Source: Actinokineospora diospyrosa
GTDB lineage: Bacteria > Actinomycetota > Actinomycetes > Mycobacteriales > Pseudonocardiaceae
Assembly: GCF_024171925.1 (NCBI RefSeq)
Contig: NZ_JAMTCO010000014.1
Location: 84,058 to 148,057 of the forward strand
Direction: 5' to 3'
Length of the DNA: 64,000 nt
Positions 35,830 to 44,237 of the stretch are shown here, piece by piece (position 1 is the first letter of the stretch; every line of letters begins with the position of its first letter). The notes beneath the pieces were generated by a model. That model was not told the origin of the DNA and made no database searches. It saw nothing but the letters and a program-made list of their open reading frames with translations. The position numbers and the translations under genes are program-made.

Positions 35830-36867
35830 GTGACAGTGCTCGACCCCGTTCTCGACGCCCTTGCCCGCTACGACGGCGCCCTCGCCTCGGTCGACGCCGA
35901 CAGAGCCGTCGACCTGGTGGAGGGCCTGCTCGACGACGGCGTGGACCCGGTCACGGTGCTGGTCGACGTCATCGCCTCCGCCCAGCGCACCGTCGGCGAC
36001 CGCTGGCAGCGCGGCGAGTGGACCGTCGCCGAGGAACACGCCGCCACCGCGGTGTCGGTGTCGGCCACCGAGGCCGTCGCCCGCCACGTCCGCCGGACCC
36101 CCGCGACCCGCGGCCGCGTCGTGGTCGCCTGCGCGGAACGGGAGTGGCACGCCCTCCCGGCCATGATCGTCGGCACCGCGCTGCGCGCCAACGGCTGGGA
36201 CATCACGCTCCTCGGCGCCTCGACCCCGCCGGTGCGGCTGAGCCAGTACCTGCACGACCTCGGGCCCGACGCCACCGCCGTGAGCTGCTCGGTCCTCGGC
36301 GCGCTGCCCACGACCCGCCGGTTCATCGAGGCCAGCACCGCCGCGGGGATCCCGGTCGTGGTCGGCGGCTCCGCCTTCGGCCCCGACGACCACCGCGCCA
36401 AAGCCCTGGGCGCCACGGCGTGGGCCTCAGGCGCCCGCGAAGCCGTCGCGGCCGTCCGGTCGTTGCCGACCGTCGTCCCCGCCGCCGACCCGGTGAACGG
36501 CTCCGCCGCCGCCGAGCAGGCCGCGATGGAACTGGCCCACCACCGGCTCGTCACCAGCCTGCGCGAACGCTGGTCGCTGGCCGCCCAGATCGTCACCACC
36601 GAACGCCTCCCGCTCGACAGCGTCCACTCCGTCGCCGCCGACGTGGTCAACCAGGCGCTGCACGCGGTCTGGGCCGCCCTGCTCACCGACGACCCGCGCG
36701 CCCTGTCGCACACGGCCGCCTGGGTGGCCGACCTGCTCGCCGCCCGGGCCGTCGAGCCGACCCTGGTCGGCGAACTGGGCCGCCTGCTCGCCCGGGACCT
36801 GCGCGACTACCCCCTCGCCAGGGCCCTCGTAGAACACCACTGGACAGCCACGACTGGATCCCGATGA
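35830..36867 (+). CDS. CarH-like B12-binding sensor protein without DNA-binding domain
   Basis: A 345-residue protein. Residues about 20-85 form the helical half of a cobalamin-binding unit with W59-x9-E69-H70, exactly the W-x9-EH motif of CarH/LitR adenosylcobalamin photoreceptors. Residues about 95-215 are the Rossmann half with E105-W-H107 in place of E-x-H-x2-G (the Gly is Pro110) and LLGASTPP. H107 could be the lower cobalt ligand. The C-terminal 120 residues are helical and unrecognised. There is no MerR domain, so any output must be through protein contact. The start is a GTG, 7 bases after the PP2C stop. The stop overlaps the next STAS gene (ATGA). Confidence 0.8.
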   Translation: MTVLDPVLDALARYDGALASVDADRAVDLVEGLLDDGVDPVTVLVDVIASAQRTVGDRWQRGEWTVAEEHAATAVSVSATEAVARHVRRTPATRGRVVVACAEREWHALPAMIVGTALRANGWDITLLGASTPPVRLSQYLHDLGPDATAVSCSVLGALPTTRRFIEASTAAGIPVVVGGSAFGPDDHRAKALGATAWASGAREAVAAVRSLPTVVPAADPVNGSAAAEQAAMELAHHRLVTSLRERWSLAAQIVTTERLPLDSVHSVAADVVNQALHAVWAALLTDDPRALSHTAAWVADLLAARAVEPTLVGELGRLLARDLRDYPLARALVEHHWTATTGSR

Positions 36868-37202
36868 CCGAGTTCTCCCACACCACCACCGAGACCCCCG
36901 ATCGCGTCGTCGTCAGCGTCACCGGGGAGTTGGACACCCACACCTCGATCGGGTTCAAGCAGGCCCTGCTGGACCTGGTGGCGGCGAACGAAGAGGTCGT
37001 GGTCGACCTGGGCGGCCTCACCTTCATCGACTCCAGCGGCCTGAGCGTGTTCATCGCCGCGCACAAGCGGACGCTGGGCCGCGACAAGCGGGTGCTGCTG
37101 GACCGGGTGCCCGGGTTCCTGGCGCGGATCCTCGCGATCACCGGTCTCGGTCAGGTCATCCCGGTCCTGGGTGCCGCCGAGAACGGGTTGCCCCAGCGGT
37201 AA
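36864..37202 (+). CDS. STAS-domain anti-sigma factor antagonist
   Basis: A 112-residue single STAS domain with the switch site LTFIDSSGLSVFIAAHK (one of the two Ser at 57-58). The ATG at 36864 overlaps the stop of the B12-domain gene by 4 bases, so synthesis is coupled to the sensor. It is the second antagonist in the cluster, and likely the one tied to the PP2C and B12 proteins. Confidence 0.92.
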   Translation: MTEFSHTTTETPDRVVVSVTGELDTHTSIGFKQALLDLVAANEEVVVDLGGLTFIDSSGLSVFIAAHKRTLGRDKRVLLDRVPGFLARILAITGLGQVIPVLGAAENGLPQR

Positions 37203-37275
37203 AACGCCATGCGGGGCGGCGCGGCCACCGGCTGTCGACCGCCGGCTACGTTCCCCGGGAATCCGATCTTCGGGG

Positions 37276-38744
37276 GTGTCGCGGGTGCAGCGCCAGACCT
37301 GGGCGGCCGGTGCGGTCACGGTGGTCAACATCGGGGTGGCGATCGCGGTCAACCTGCTCACCACCAACTGGAGTTGGGTGCTGTTCGCCCTGCTCGCTGC
37401 TCTTGGCGCGCTGTGGGCCGGTTTGGAGATCTGGCGTTCTTCCTCGCAGCAGCCTGGCCGAGTCGCCGCTGCGGTGCCTATAGGCGTCGACGGCTTCGTG
37501 CCGCGACCGGAGTTGACCGACCAGATCGTGCGAGCCCTGCTCTCTGGCGGTAAGAAGCGGGTCGGCATCACGACAACGCTGGCTGGCGCGGGCGGTTTCG
37601 GTAAGACGACCCTCGCCGCGGCGGTGTTGCCCTTGCCGCAGATCAAGACGGCGTTCCCGGACCAGTACTGGGTCACCGTCGGCCAGGAGATGCACGGCGC
37701 CGCGCTCGCCGACGCCGTCAACGACGTGATCGAGCAGGTGACCGGGCGCAGGCCCGGGTTCACCAGCCCCGAACAGGCCGGACTGCACCTGGCGGGTCTG
37801 CCGGGCGAGCGGAACCCGTTGCCGCTGCTCGTGGTCGACGACGTGTGGACTGCCGATCAGCTGCGGCCGTTCCTCAACGCGGCCCGGCACTGACAGCTCG
37901 GTTGTGGTCCACGACCCCGAGACAGCGGCACCCGTGACGACGTTGCGGTTCGGGCGCTATGCCCGAGGTCTGGCCGCGGTCGGGTCGGACACCCTGGTGG
38001 TAGGTGAGATCGAGGAGTTCTTCGTCTGCCACCGCAACGATTGGCGGGCGTCGCGGTCGGTGTTCCTCCCGGACGGCTGGAACGTGGCGGCTGTTGCCTC
38101 GGCCGCGGGCCTGGTCGTGGCGGTGGAGAGGCGAACGAACACCGCTGCGGGCGTGTGGGACATCGACCACTGGTCGTCGCCCACCTACGCGAAGATCTCC
38201 GAGGGCGTGCGGCAGCTACCGGGGCCACCTGCTCCACCAACCCGACCACGCCGCGGGGGTGCCCGCCGCGGGCCGACGGGATCATTGGCACTGGCCCCCG
38301 ATGGAACCTGGCTGGCGGTCCGCCACGGCCAGCGCCTCGACGTCGTGCACCCGCGGACCTGGGAACCACTCGCGTCGTGTGAGCCCGAGGCGGCCTTGCG
38401 GATGCTCCCGTCACCCGACGGGACACGGCTGTTGCTGCTGCTCACGCGACGGCGGGCACGCATGCTCGACACCGCCACCTGGCAAGTCGACGCCGGGTTC
38501 GGGACCGTTGAAGGGGCGGAGCGGTGGGAGGACATCGCCTGGTCGCCGGACAGCTCCATGCTGGCCACAGTCGCCAACGACCGCGCGGTGCGGGTGCACG
38601 ACAGCCGGGATTGGCGGGTCCTCGCGGAGTTCCCGGTCGACGGTGAGCTCAGCGCGATCACCTGGGTGACAAGCGAGCGGGCTCGTGGCGGTGGGTGGGC
38701 GCGGCGTGTACTGGCTGGCCTACACGCCGGGGGAGGGGCCCTAG
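37276..38744 (+). pseudogene. Decayed NB-ARC/WD40 STAND ATPase
   Basis: The first part (37276-37893) encodes a membrane segment and an NB-ARC P-loop (GAGGFGKTTLAAAV and LLVVDDVW). It stops soon after LRPFLNAARH, well short of a full NB-ARC. Another frame then continues from about 37880 (TDSSVVVHDPETAAPVTTL) with WD40-like repeats (LALAPDGTWLAV, IAWSPDSSMLATV, AITWVT). Further frame changes are needed near 38215-38285 and near 38690, after which the sensible end reads LVAVGGRGVYWLAYTPGEGP with a stop at 38742-38744. A large internal deletion plus several frameshifts explain this. Intact actinobacterial relatives are around 1,000 residues or more. Confidence 0.75.
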
Positions 38745-38816
38745 AAATGGCTCAGCGCCGACTCCAAGGTGCTGGGGTCGGCGCGCGGCCTGTGTGGGGG
38801 ACCTGCTGAGGGGTGG

Positions 38817-39227
38817 TTAACGCTCCTCGTCGAAGCGCTTCTTGAAGCGCTCCTCCATGCGTTGGGAGAACGAGCTCCGGCGGTGGTGGGCGGTCGCGCC
38901 GCCTCCCCCGCCGGGGGACTCTTGACCTGACTCCGGTTCGGAGCCGCCCTGGCGCAGGGCCGTCAGCGTCAGCAGAGCACCGACGAACATCACCAGGAAG
39001 CCGAGCAGGCTCACCACGGGGATACCAGCCGGTTTGAACGGCAGCATCACACCGAGCACGAGGAGGGCGACACCCAGCACGAACAGGGCGATGCCTTGCA
39101 GCCTGCGCCGTCGCGACGGCTTGCGCAGGCGGGCTCCTCGGACGGTGGAGGCGAACTTGGGATCCTCGGCGTAGAGCGCGCGCTCGATCTGGTCGAGCAG
39201 TCGCTGCTCGTGCTCGGAGAGTGGCAT
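38817..39227 (-). CDS. DUF3040 small membrane protein
   Basis: A 136-residue protein of the actinobacterial DUF3040 family. It starts MPLSEHEQRLLDQIERALYAEDPKFAS, which is highly characteristic. Two membrane segments follow (ALFVLGVALLVLGVMLPF and VVSLLGFLVMFVGALLTLTAL), then a Gly-rich, charged tail ending QRMEERFKKRFDEER. The ATG at 39227 has GGAGGAGGAA upstream. The role is unknown; in other actinobacteria members lie near the cell division cluster. Confidence 0.92.
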   Translation of the reverse strand: MPLSEHEQRLLDQIERALYAEDPKFASTVRGARLRKPSRRRRLQGIALFVLGVALLVLGVMLPFKPAGIPVVSLLGFLVMFVGALLTLTALRQGGSEPESGQESPGGGGGATAHHRRSSFSQRMEERFKKRFDEER

Positions 39228-39360
39228 ATGTTCCTCCTCCGGCACAGCGGTCGCGGGCGCCGGGCGATCACGGTTGCCGCCGGACCCGGCGGGCACCCCT
39301 CGGTGGAGGTGTCGCCTCCAGGATACGGGGCGTTTCCCCCCGCGACTACCCGATCCCGGA

Positions 39361-41358
39361 TCACGACGCGGTCGCTCTCCCGGAGTCCTCCTTCCGGGGT
39401 AGTCGATCCTGGTCGTGGCCGCGCTGCGCGTCCTGGCGATCTCGCTCGGCACCCGAGGCGATCGGCGCGGCGACCAGCGGGTCCGGGATGGCGAACGCCC
39501 CGACCAACACCGCCGCGTGCGGGCGGAGGTGTCGGCACAGGTCGTTCACCGCCCCGGTGACGGCCTTGGCCTTCGCGGTGCTCACCCGACCGTGGCCGAG
39601 GAACCAGTCCAGGTCGGCCTCGACGGTGCTGAGCACGTGCAGGTCGCAGACCCGGCCCAGCAGGGCGGCCGCGTCCGGGTCGGCGCACCGGTCGACCGCG
39701 GCGACGAACGCCTCCAGCACGACCCGCTCGATGTGCACCCGCGCTGCCCGCAGCACGTGGTCCTGCGCGGCGTTGAACACCTCGAACGCGTCCGCGCCCG
39801 GCTCGCCCGCGCGCCGCAACCGGCGCGCCAGCGTGTCGAGGACGTGCTTCTCCCGGTCTTCGAACAGCCGCAGGTGCCAGCCCCGGTCGAGCAGGTCGGC
39901 GTCCTCGTCCCGAGCGGTGACCGCACCCACCAGCCGTTCGATCAGCGACCGGGCCGCCGTGCGCTCGATCACCGTGCCGACGAACTGGTCGGCGATGAAC
40001 CGGGCCATCCCGACGCTGCCCAGCTCGTGCAGGTGCTGCTGGTAGCCGGTGAGCAGGCCCTTCGCGACCAGCTGGGACAGCACGGTGTTGTCGCCCTCGA
40101 ACGTGGTGAACACGTCCGTGTCGGCCTTGAGCTGGGGCAACCGGTTCTCGGCGAGGTACCCGGCGCCGCCGCAGGCCTCGCGGCAGGTCTGGATGGTGTG
40201 CGTGGCGTGCCAAGTCGTGGCCGCTTTGAGACCCGCGGCGCGTGACTCCAGCTCGCGTTGGCGGTGGTCGTCGGTGGTCAGCTCGTGGAGCGTGGTGACC
40301 AGTTCCTCTTGGGCGAAGTGCAGTGCGTAGGTGGTCGCCAGCGCGGGTAGGAGCTTCCGCTGGTGCGCCAGGTAGTCGAGCAGCACCACTTCGTCATCGC
40401 TGTCGGGCCTGGTGAACTGGCGGCGCTCTAGGGCGTATCGGATCGCGATCGTCAGGGCACTCTTGGTAGCGCTACCTGCCGCCCCCGCCACACTGATCCG
40501 CCCGCGGATAAGAGTGCCGAGCATCGTGAAGAACCGTCGCGAGTCACCCTCGATCGGACTGGAATACGTCCCGTCCTCGGCGACGTCGCCGTACCGGTTG
40601 AGCAAGGCATCCCGAGGTACGCGCACTTGGTCGAACCAGATGCGACCGTTGTCGACCCCGTTCAGTCCCGCCTTACGCCCGCAATCCTCGATAGTGATGC
40701 CGGGCAGCGTTAGCCCTGCCTCGTCGCGCAGCGGCACCAGGAGCGCATGCACCCCGTGCTCGGAACCCCCGGCGATCAACTGGGCGAACACGACCGCGAT
40801 CCGCCCGTCGCGGGCCGCGTTGCCGATGTACTCCTTGCGCGCCGCCTCGTGCGGGGTGTGGACGACGAACTCGCCGGTCGCCGGGTCGTAGGTCGCGGTG
40901 GTCCGCAGGTGCTGGACGTCGGAGCCGTGGCCGGTCTCGGTCATCGCGAAGCAGCCGGGCAGCCGCAGCTCGATGATGTCGCGCAGGTACCGGTCGTGGT
41001 GGCGCTCGGTGCCCAGCGCCTCGACCGCCCCGCCGAACAGCCCCCACTGCACCCCGGCCTTGACCATCAGCGACAGGTCGCCGAAGCCGAGCATCTCGAA
41101 CGAGGTCAGCGACCCGCCCAGGTCGCCCTCGCCGCCGTGGCTGACCGGGAAACCGACCCGGGGGTAGCCGGACTTGGCCAGCTCGTGCAGCTCGGCGAAG
41201 ACCTGCTCGCGGTGCTGCTCGGTGGTCAGGTCGTAAGTGGCGGGGGAGGGCAGCGCCGCCATCCGGACCCGGGCCTCGCGCCGGACGTGGGCCCAGCGGC
41301 CGTCGAGCAGGTCGGTCAACACCGCCGGTGCGACGGGTTGGCTGGCCGGGATGGGCAT
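39361..41358 (-). CDS. Acyl-CoA dehydrogenase/oxidase family enzyme
   Basis: A 665-residue flavoprotein, longer than a classical 380-residue acyl-CoA dehydrogenase and closer to acyl-CoA oxidase size. FAD and substrate segments include CFAMTETGHGSDVQHLRTTATYD, RGRISVAGAAGSATKSALTIAIRYALERRQF and CREACGGAGYLAENRLPQLKADTDVFTTFEGDNTVL. It removes two hydrogens from fatty acyl-CoA, giving the trans-2-enoyl-CoA. The ATG at 41358 is supported by GGAGGA upstream. The C-terminal 30 residues are hydrophilic and poorly conserved-looking. It is transcribed alone. Confidence 0.92.
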   Translation of the reverse strand: MPIPASQPVAPAVLTDLLDGRWAHVRREARVRMAALPSPATYDLTTEQHREQVFAELHELAKSGYPRVGFPVSHGGEGDLGGSLTSFEMLGFGDLSLMVKAGVQWGLFGGAVEALGTERHHDRYLRDIIELRLPGCFAMTETGHGSDVQHLRTTATYDPATGEFVVHTPHEAARKEYIGNAARDGRIAVVFAQLIAGGSEHGVHALLVPLRDEAGLTLPGITIEDCGRKAGLNGVDNGRIWFDQVRVPRDALLNRYGDVAEDGTYSSPIEGDSRRFFTMLGTLIRGRISVAGAAGSATKSALTIAIRYALERRQFTRPDSDDEVVLLDYLAHQRKLLPALATTYALHFAQEELVTTLHELTTDDHRQRELESRAAGLKAATTWHATHTIQTCREACGGAGYLAENRLPQLKADTDVFTTFEGDNTVLSQLVAKGLLTGYQQHLHELGSVGMARFIADQFVGTVIERTAARSLIERLVGAVTARDEDADLLDRGWHLRLFEDREKHVLDTLARRLRRAGEPGADAFEVFNAAQDHVLRAARVHIERVVLEAFVAAVDRCADPDAAALLGRVCDLHVLSTVEADLDWFLGHGRVSTAKAKAVTGAVNDLCRHLRPHAAVLVGAFAIPDPLVAAPIASGAERDRQDAQRGHDQDRLPRKEDSGRATAS

Positions 41359-41456
41359 GCGGGTCCTCCTCCAGCGGTGGGGTGCCTCGACGCTAGTGCG
41401 GTGACAGGTGGCGCGCCGGTTGTGCGGGACCGCGCCGGGTGCGATACCTATGGCCC

Positions 41457-42464
41457 ATGGACCCCGTCGCGGCGTTGAAGCAGATCGCGCTGTACCTGGA
41501 GCGCGCGGGCGAGGCGACCCAGAAGGTGCGCGCGTTCCGCCGGGCCGCCGCGCGCGTCGCCGAGATCGACGCCGCCGAACTGCGGGCCAGGGCCACCGCC
41601 GGGACGCTCACCGAGATCCCCGGCATCGGCAACACCATCGCCCTGGTCGTCGCCGAGTCGGTCCTGGGCGGCGAACCCAGCTACCTGGTCAAGCTCGCCG
41701 GGACCCAAACCGCCCCGGTCGCGGGCGGCGGCGCCCTGCGCGCGGCCCTGCGCGGCGACTGCCACACCCACTCCGACTGGTCCGACGGCGGCAGCCCCAT
41801 CCGCGAGATGGCGGAGGCGGCGATCGCGCTCGGCCACGAGTGGATCGTGCTCACCGACCACTCACCCCGCCTGCGCGTCGCCCACGGCCTCAGCGCCGAC
41901 CGCCTGCGCCGCCAGCTGGAACTGGTCGCCGAGCTGAACGTGGAGCTGGCGCCGTTCCTGATCCTCACCGGCATCGAGGTCGACATCCTGCTGGACGGGT
42001 CGCTGGACCAGGAGGAGGACCTGCTCGCCGAACTGGACGTGGTCGTCGCCAGCGTGCACTCGAAGCTGCGCATGCCCAAGGCCGAGATGACCGAGCGGAT
42101 GCTCACCGCCGTGGCCAACCCGCACGTGGACATCCTCGGCCACTGCACCGGTCGACTGGTCGTCGGCAAGGGCCGCCCGGAGTCGGAGTTCGACCCCAGA
42201 GCGGTGTTCTCCGCCTGCGCCGCCCACGGCGTCGCCGTCGAGATCAACTCCCGCCCCGAGCGCCTCGACCCACCCCGCCGCCTCCTGCGCGAAGCCGCCG
42301 ACCTCGGCTGCGACTTCGCGGTGAACACCGACGCGCACGCCCCCGGCCAACTCGACTGGCTCCCCTTCGGCTGCCAACGCGCCGAGGAGTGCGGCATCGG
42401 CCCGGACCGCGTGATCAACACCCGCACCGCCGACGAGCTGCTCACCGCCATCGCCGCGCGATAA
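41457..42464 (+). CDS. Helix-hairpin-helix plus PHP phosphoesterase protein
   Basis: A 335-residue protein equal to the ends of a PolX-type polymerase without the polymerase palm. Residues 1-75 form an HhH-type domain (GTLTEIPGIGNTIALVVAES). Residues about 95-320 form the PHP metal-dependent domain with CHTHSDWSDG, LTDHSPRL, VVASVHSKL, ILGHCTGR and NTDAHAP. The PHP site should bind two to three metals and hydrolyse a phosphoester; the substrate is unknown. The ATG at 41457 is close to a promoter-like TATG-rich sequence, so it may be leaderless. A MarR gene follows by 53 bp. Confidence 0.88.
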   Translation: MDPVAALKQIALYLERAGEATQKVRAFRRAAARVAEIDAAELRARATAGTLTEIPGIGNTIALVVAESVLGGEPSYLVKLAGTQTAPVAGGGALRAALRGDCHTHSDWSDGGSPIREMAEAAIALGHEWIVLTDHSPRLRVAHGLSADRLRRQLELVAELNVELAPFLILTGIEVDILLDGSLDQEEDLLAELDVVVASVHSKLRMPKAEMTERMLTAVANPHVDILGHCTGRLVVGKGRPESEFDPRAVFSACAAHGVAVEINSRPERLDPPRRLLREAADLGCDFAVNTDAHAPGQLDWLPFGCQRAEECGIGPDRVINTRTADELLTAIAAR

Positions 42465-42517
42465 CCGGCAACCGGGGATGGGGCCACCCACGCCGCCCCG
42501 TGTGCGAAAGTTGACCC

Positions 42518-42967
42518 ATGGCGCTGCGGCAGGTGGACGAGGTAGCCGAGACCGAGGTGGCCGCCCGAGCCCTGGGCCTGGTCCTCACCAGGGCGAACAC
42601 GGACGTGTACCCGAAGGTGCCGCCGATGCAGCTGCGCGCGCTGCACTTCGTGGAGTCCCTGGAACCGGTCAACCTGACCCGGCTCACCGAGGAACTCGGC
42701 ACCATCCCGTCCTCCACCAGCCGCCTCTGCGACCGCCTCCAATCAGCAGGCCTCCTCGACCGCCGCCCGGCCACCACCGACCGCCGCGAGGTCGAGATAG
42801 TCCTAACCCTCCCCGGCCGAGAACTCCTAGACCGCCTCCGAGCCGCCCGCCGAGCCGACCTGGCCCAAGTCCTAGCCGCCATGCCACCGCAATCCCGAGC
42901 CGCCCTCCTCCACGGCCTCCGCGAATTCACCGCCGCCTCTCAACACCGCTCCCCAGTCACCACCTAG
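42518..42967 (+). CDS. MarR-family transcriptional regulator
   Basis: A 149-residue winged-helix regulator. The recognition region is VNLTRLTEELGTIPSSTSRLCDRLQSAGLLDRR, followed by the wing TDRREVEIVLTLPGRELLDRL. The target and ligand are unknown. Toward the 3' end, codons ending CCTA and CGA become frequent, unlike the strongly G/C-ending first half, suggesting a weaker constraint or a different history. It borders the large repeat-filled gap. Confidence 0.9.
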   Translation: MALRQVDEVAETEVAARALGLVLTRANTDVYPKVPPMQLRALHFVESLEPVNLTRLTEELGTIPSSTSRLCDRLQSAGLLDRRPATTDRREVEIVLTLPGRELLDRLRAARRADLAQVLAAMPPQSRAALLHGLREFTAASQHRSPVTT

Positions 42968-43184
42968 CCCCCGGTTTCCTCTTTCGCCGAGGCCTTTCGC
43001 ATCCAGCCCCACCCGACCTCCTAGCTACCGGTCGCGTGCCTCTAGGGCCCCTCTCCTTTGATGCGGAGTCGACCCTCAGAAATCATCAACGCATTCCCCC
43101 TGCCCGACCCCGCCCCGCTTAAGCACCTCCGCGCGCCCCGAAGTCGTTGGCACCAATCCACCCCTCGACTCCGCTAGACATCAG
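42968..43184. other. Noncoding sequence, start of repeat gap
   Basis: This is the first part of the 1.27-kb gap between marR and tgpA. It shows no gene, hairpin or recognisable promoter. The rest of the gap is described as separate repeats. Confidence 0.5.
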
Positions 43185-43631
43185 GAGTCTCTGGTGCCAT
43201 CCCACCCTCCGCCAGGTCCGCCCCAACCCACCTAGCCGACCCCTGGACACTCGAAAGCCGCTGGGTTCTGCTTGCCCCGCAAGATCATCTGCCACAAGAG
43301 CCCCCGATATACAGCCTAACGAGGACCCTGACAGAACCGGGCCAGCGACCAATGCCTGTGGACAACAGAACACGTTGTGGACAACCGCCCACCAGCCCAG
43401 CCCCTGAACACTCAAAAGCCAACGTGTCAGCCCAACCCTGTCAGATCCGCCCCAACCCACCTGATCAGCCATTGGACACTCGGACCCGGCGGTGCCAACC
43501 CAACTGCCGTCAGGTCCGCCCCAACCCACAGTGCCAACCACTGGACAGTCGGACCCGTCGGTGCCATCCCAGCCCGCCCTCGTCAGCCCACTTTCCCAGC
43601 GCCTGGACAGTCGGAGTCGCTGGTGCCAGGT
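43185..43631 (+). repeat. 69-bp tandem repeat array (locus 2), interrupted
   Basis: Units are marked by GGACACTCG or GGACAGTCGG at 43245, 43474, 43543 and 43605. The last two intervals are 69 and 62 bp. The segment from about 43265 to 43400 is a core plus DnaA-box module that appears to interrupt the array. As in locus 1, the last unit starts 27 bp before the palindrome. Confidence 0.8.
43296..43384 (+). repeat. Core plus DnaA-box pair module, copy 2
   Basis: Core AAGAGCCCCCGATATACAGC to CTAACGAG (43296-43323) is followed by two perfect TGTGGACAA boxes (TTGTCCACA on the minus strand) at 43357-43365 and 43376-43384. The first box starts 61 bases after the core start; the two boxes start 19 bp apart. 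Confidence 0.8.
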
Positions 43632-43775
43632 GCTCGATGGGGTGGACCTGTTTTGTGTGGGGGAGCGGCACCCGTAGCGTTTCCGCGCGGCAGGGCCTGC
43701 TTTTGGGCCCCTGCTTTGCGGTTCTGCGTCGGGTGTCGTAGGGGCCCCGCGCAAAACAGGTCCACCGCATCGAGC
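43632..43775. repeat. 144-bp imperfect palindrome, copy 2
   Basis: It has the same orientation and nearly the same sequence as copy 1 (18514-18658), with the outer arms GCTCGATGGGGTGGACCTG and its inverse. After it, sequence related to 18659-18860 continues, so the whole block was duplicated together. Confidence 0.85.
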
Positions 43776-43929
43776 AAAGCTCGAAAGTCGCGGATCGGGC
43801 CCGATGTTGCCGCCAGGCAACGAGGCGTCCGATCCCGGGTCGCGATGCCGAAGGCGAGCCGACCCCGAAAGCCACCGAACCCCTTCCCCCGCACTCCCAA
43901 CCACGGCCTACGCCAAGATCAATCTGATC

Positions 43930-44020
43930 GAAAGCCCCCAAATACACAGCTTACCGTTCAGCGCCGACACAACGGGAGCGGCGAACGGAGCCTGTGGACA
44001 GCCAGAACCGTTGTGGACAA
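43930..44020 (+). repeat. Core plus DnaA-box pair module, copy 3 (diverged)
   Basis: A diverged core (GAAAGCCCCCAAATACACAG) starts at 43930. A one-mismatch box TGTGGACAG follows at 43993 (63 bases after the core start) and a perfect box TGTGGACAA at 44012, 19 bp later. Confidence 0.75.
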
Positions 44021-44060
44021 CCAAATCACCCACAACCAGCCCCGCATGATCAACTAAACC

Positions 44061-44227
44061 AAGAGCCCCCGATATACAGCCTACCGAGAACGCCCGACAA
44101 ACCGGAACCAGCGAACAACGCCCTGTGGGCAACCGAACCCGTTGTGGACAACCGAACGCGTTGTGGACAACCGAACGCGTTGTGGACAACTGAAACCGTT
44201 GTGGACAACAGAAGACGTTGTGGACAA
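44061..44227 (+). repeat. Core plus six-box DnaA array, copy 4
   Basis: The core at 44061-44088 is identical to that of locus 1. Boxes start at 44124 (TGTGGGCAA, one mismatch), then perfect TGTGGACAA at 44143, 44162, 44181, 44200 and 44219, every one exactly 19 bp after the last. All five perfect boxes are flanked as TTGTGGACAA, and the first four as GTTGTGGACAAC. The array ends 10 bases before the tgpA stop codon. Confidence 0.9.
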
Positions 44228-44237
44228 GCAGGGAGAA

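Noticed and set aside
43357-44227. The DnaA-box array as the chromosomal origin
   Set aside because: oriC in actinobacteria lies between dnaA and dnaN. Neither gene is here, and no AT-rich unwinding region was seen.
44124-44227. The 19-bp repeats as a CRISPR array
   Set aside because: The repeat is about 12 bp with 7-bp similar spacers; there are no unique spacers of 30 bp or more and no cas genes.
43119-44236. Overlapping open frames in the gap between marR and tgpA
   Set aside because: The same peptide fragments (for example VDLFCAGP) appear at every palindrome copy in several frames, so they reflect the DNA repeat and not a gene.
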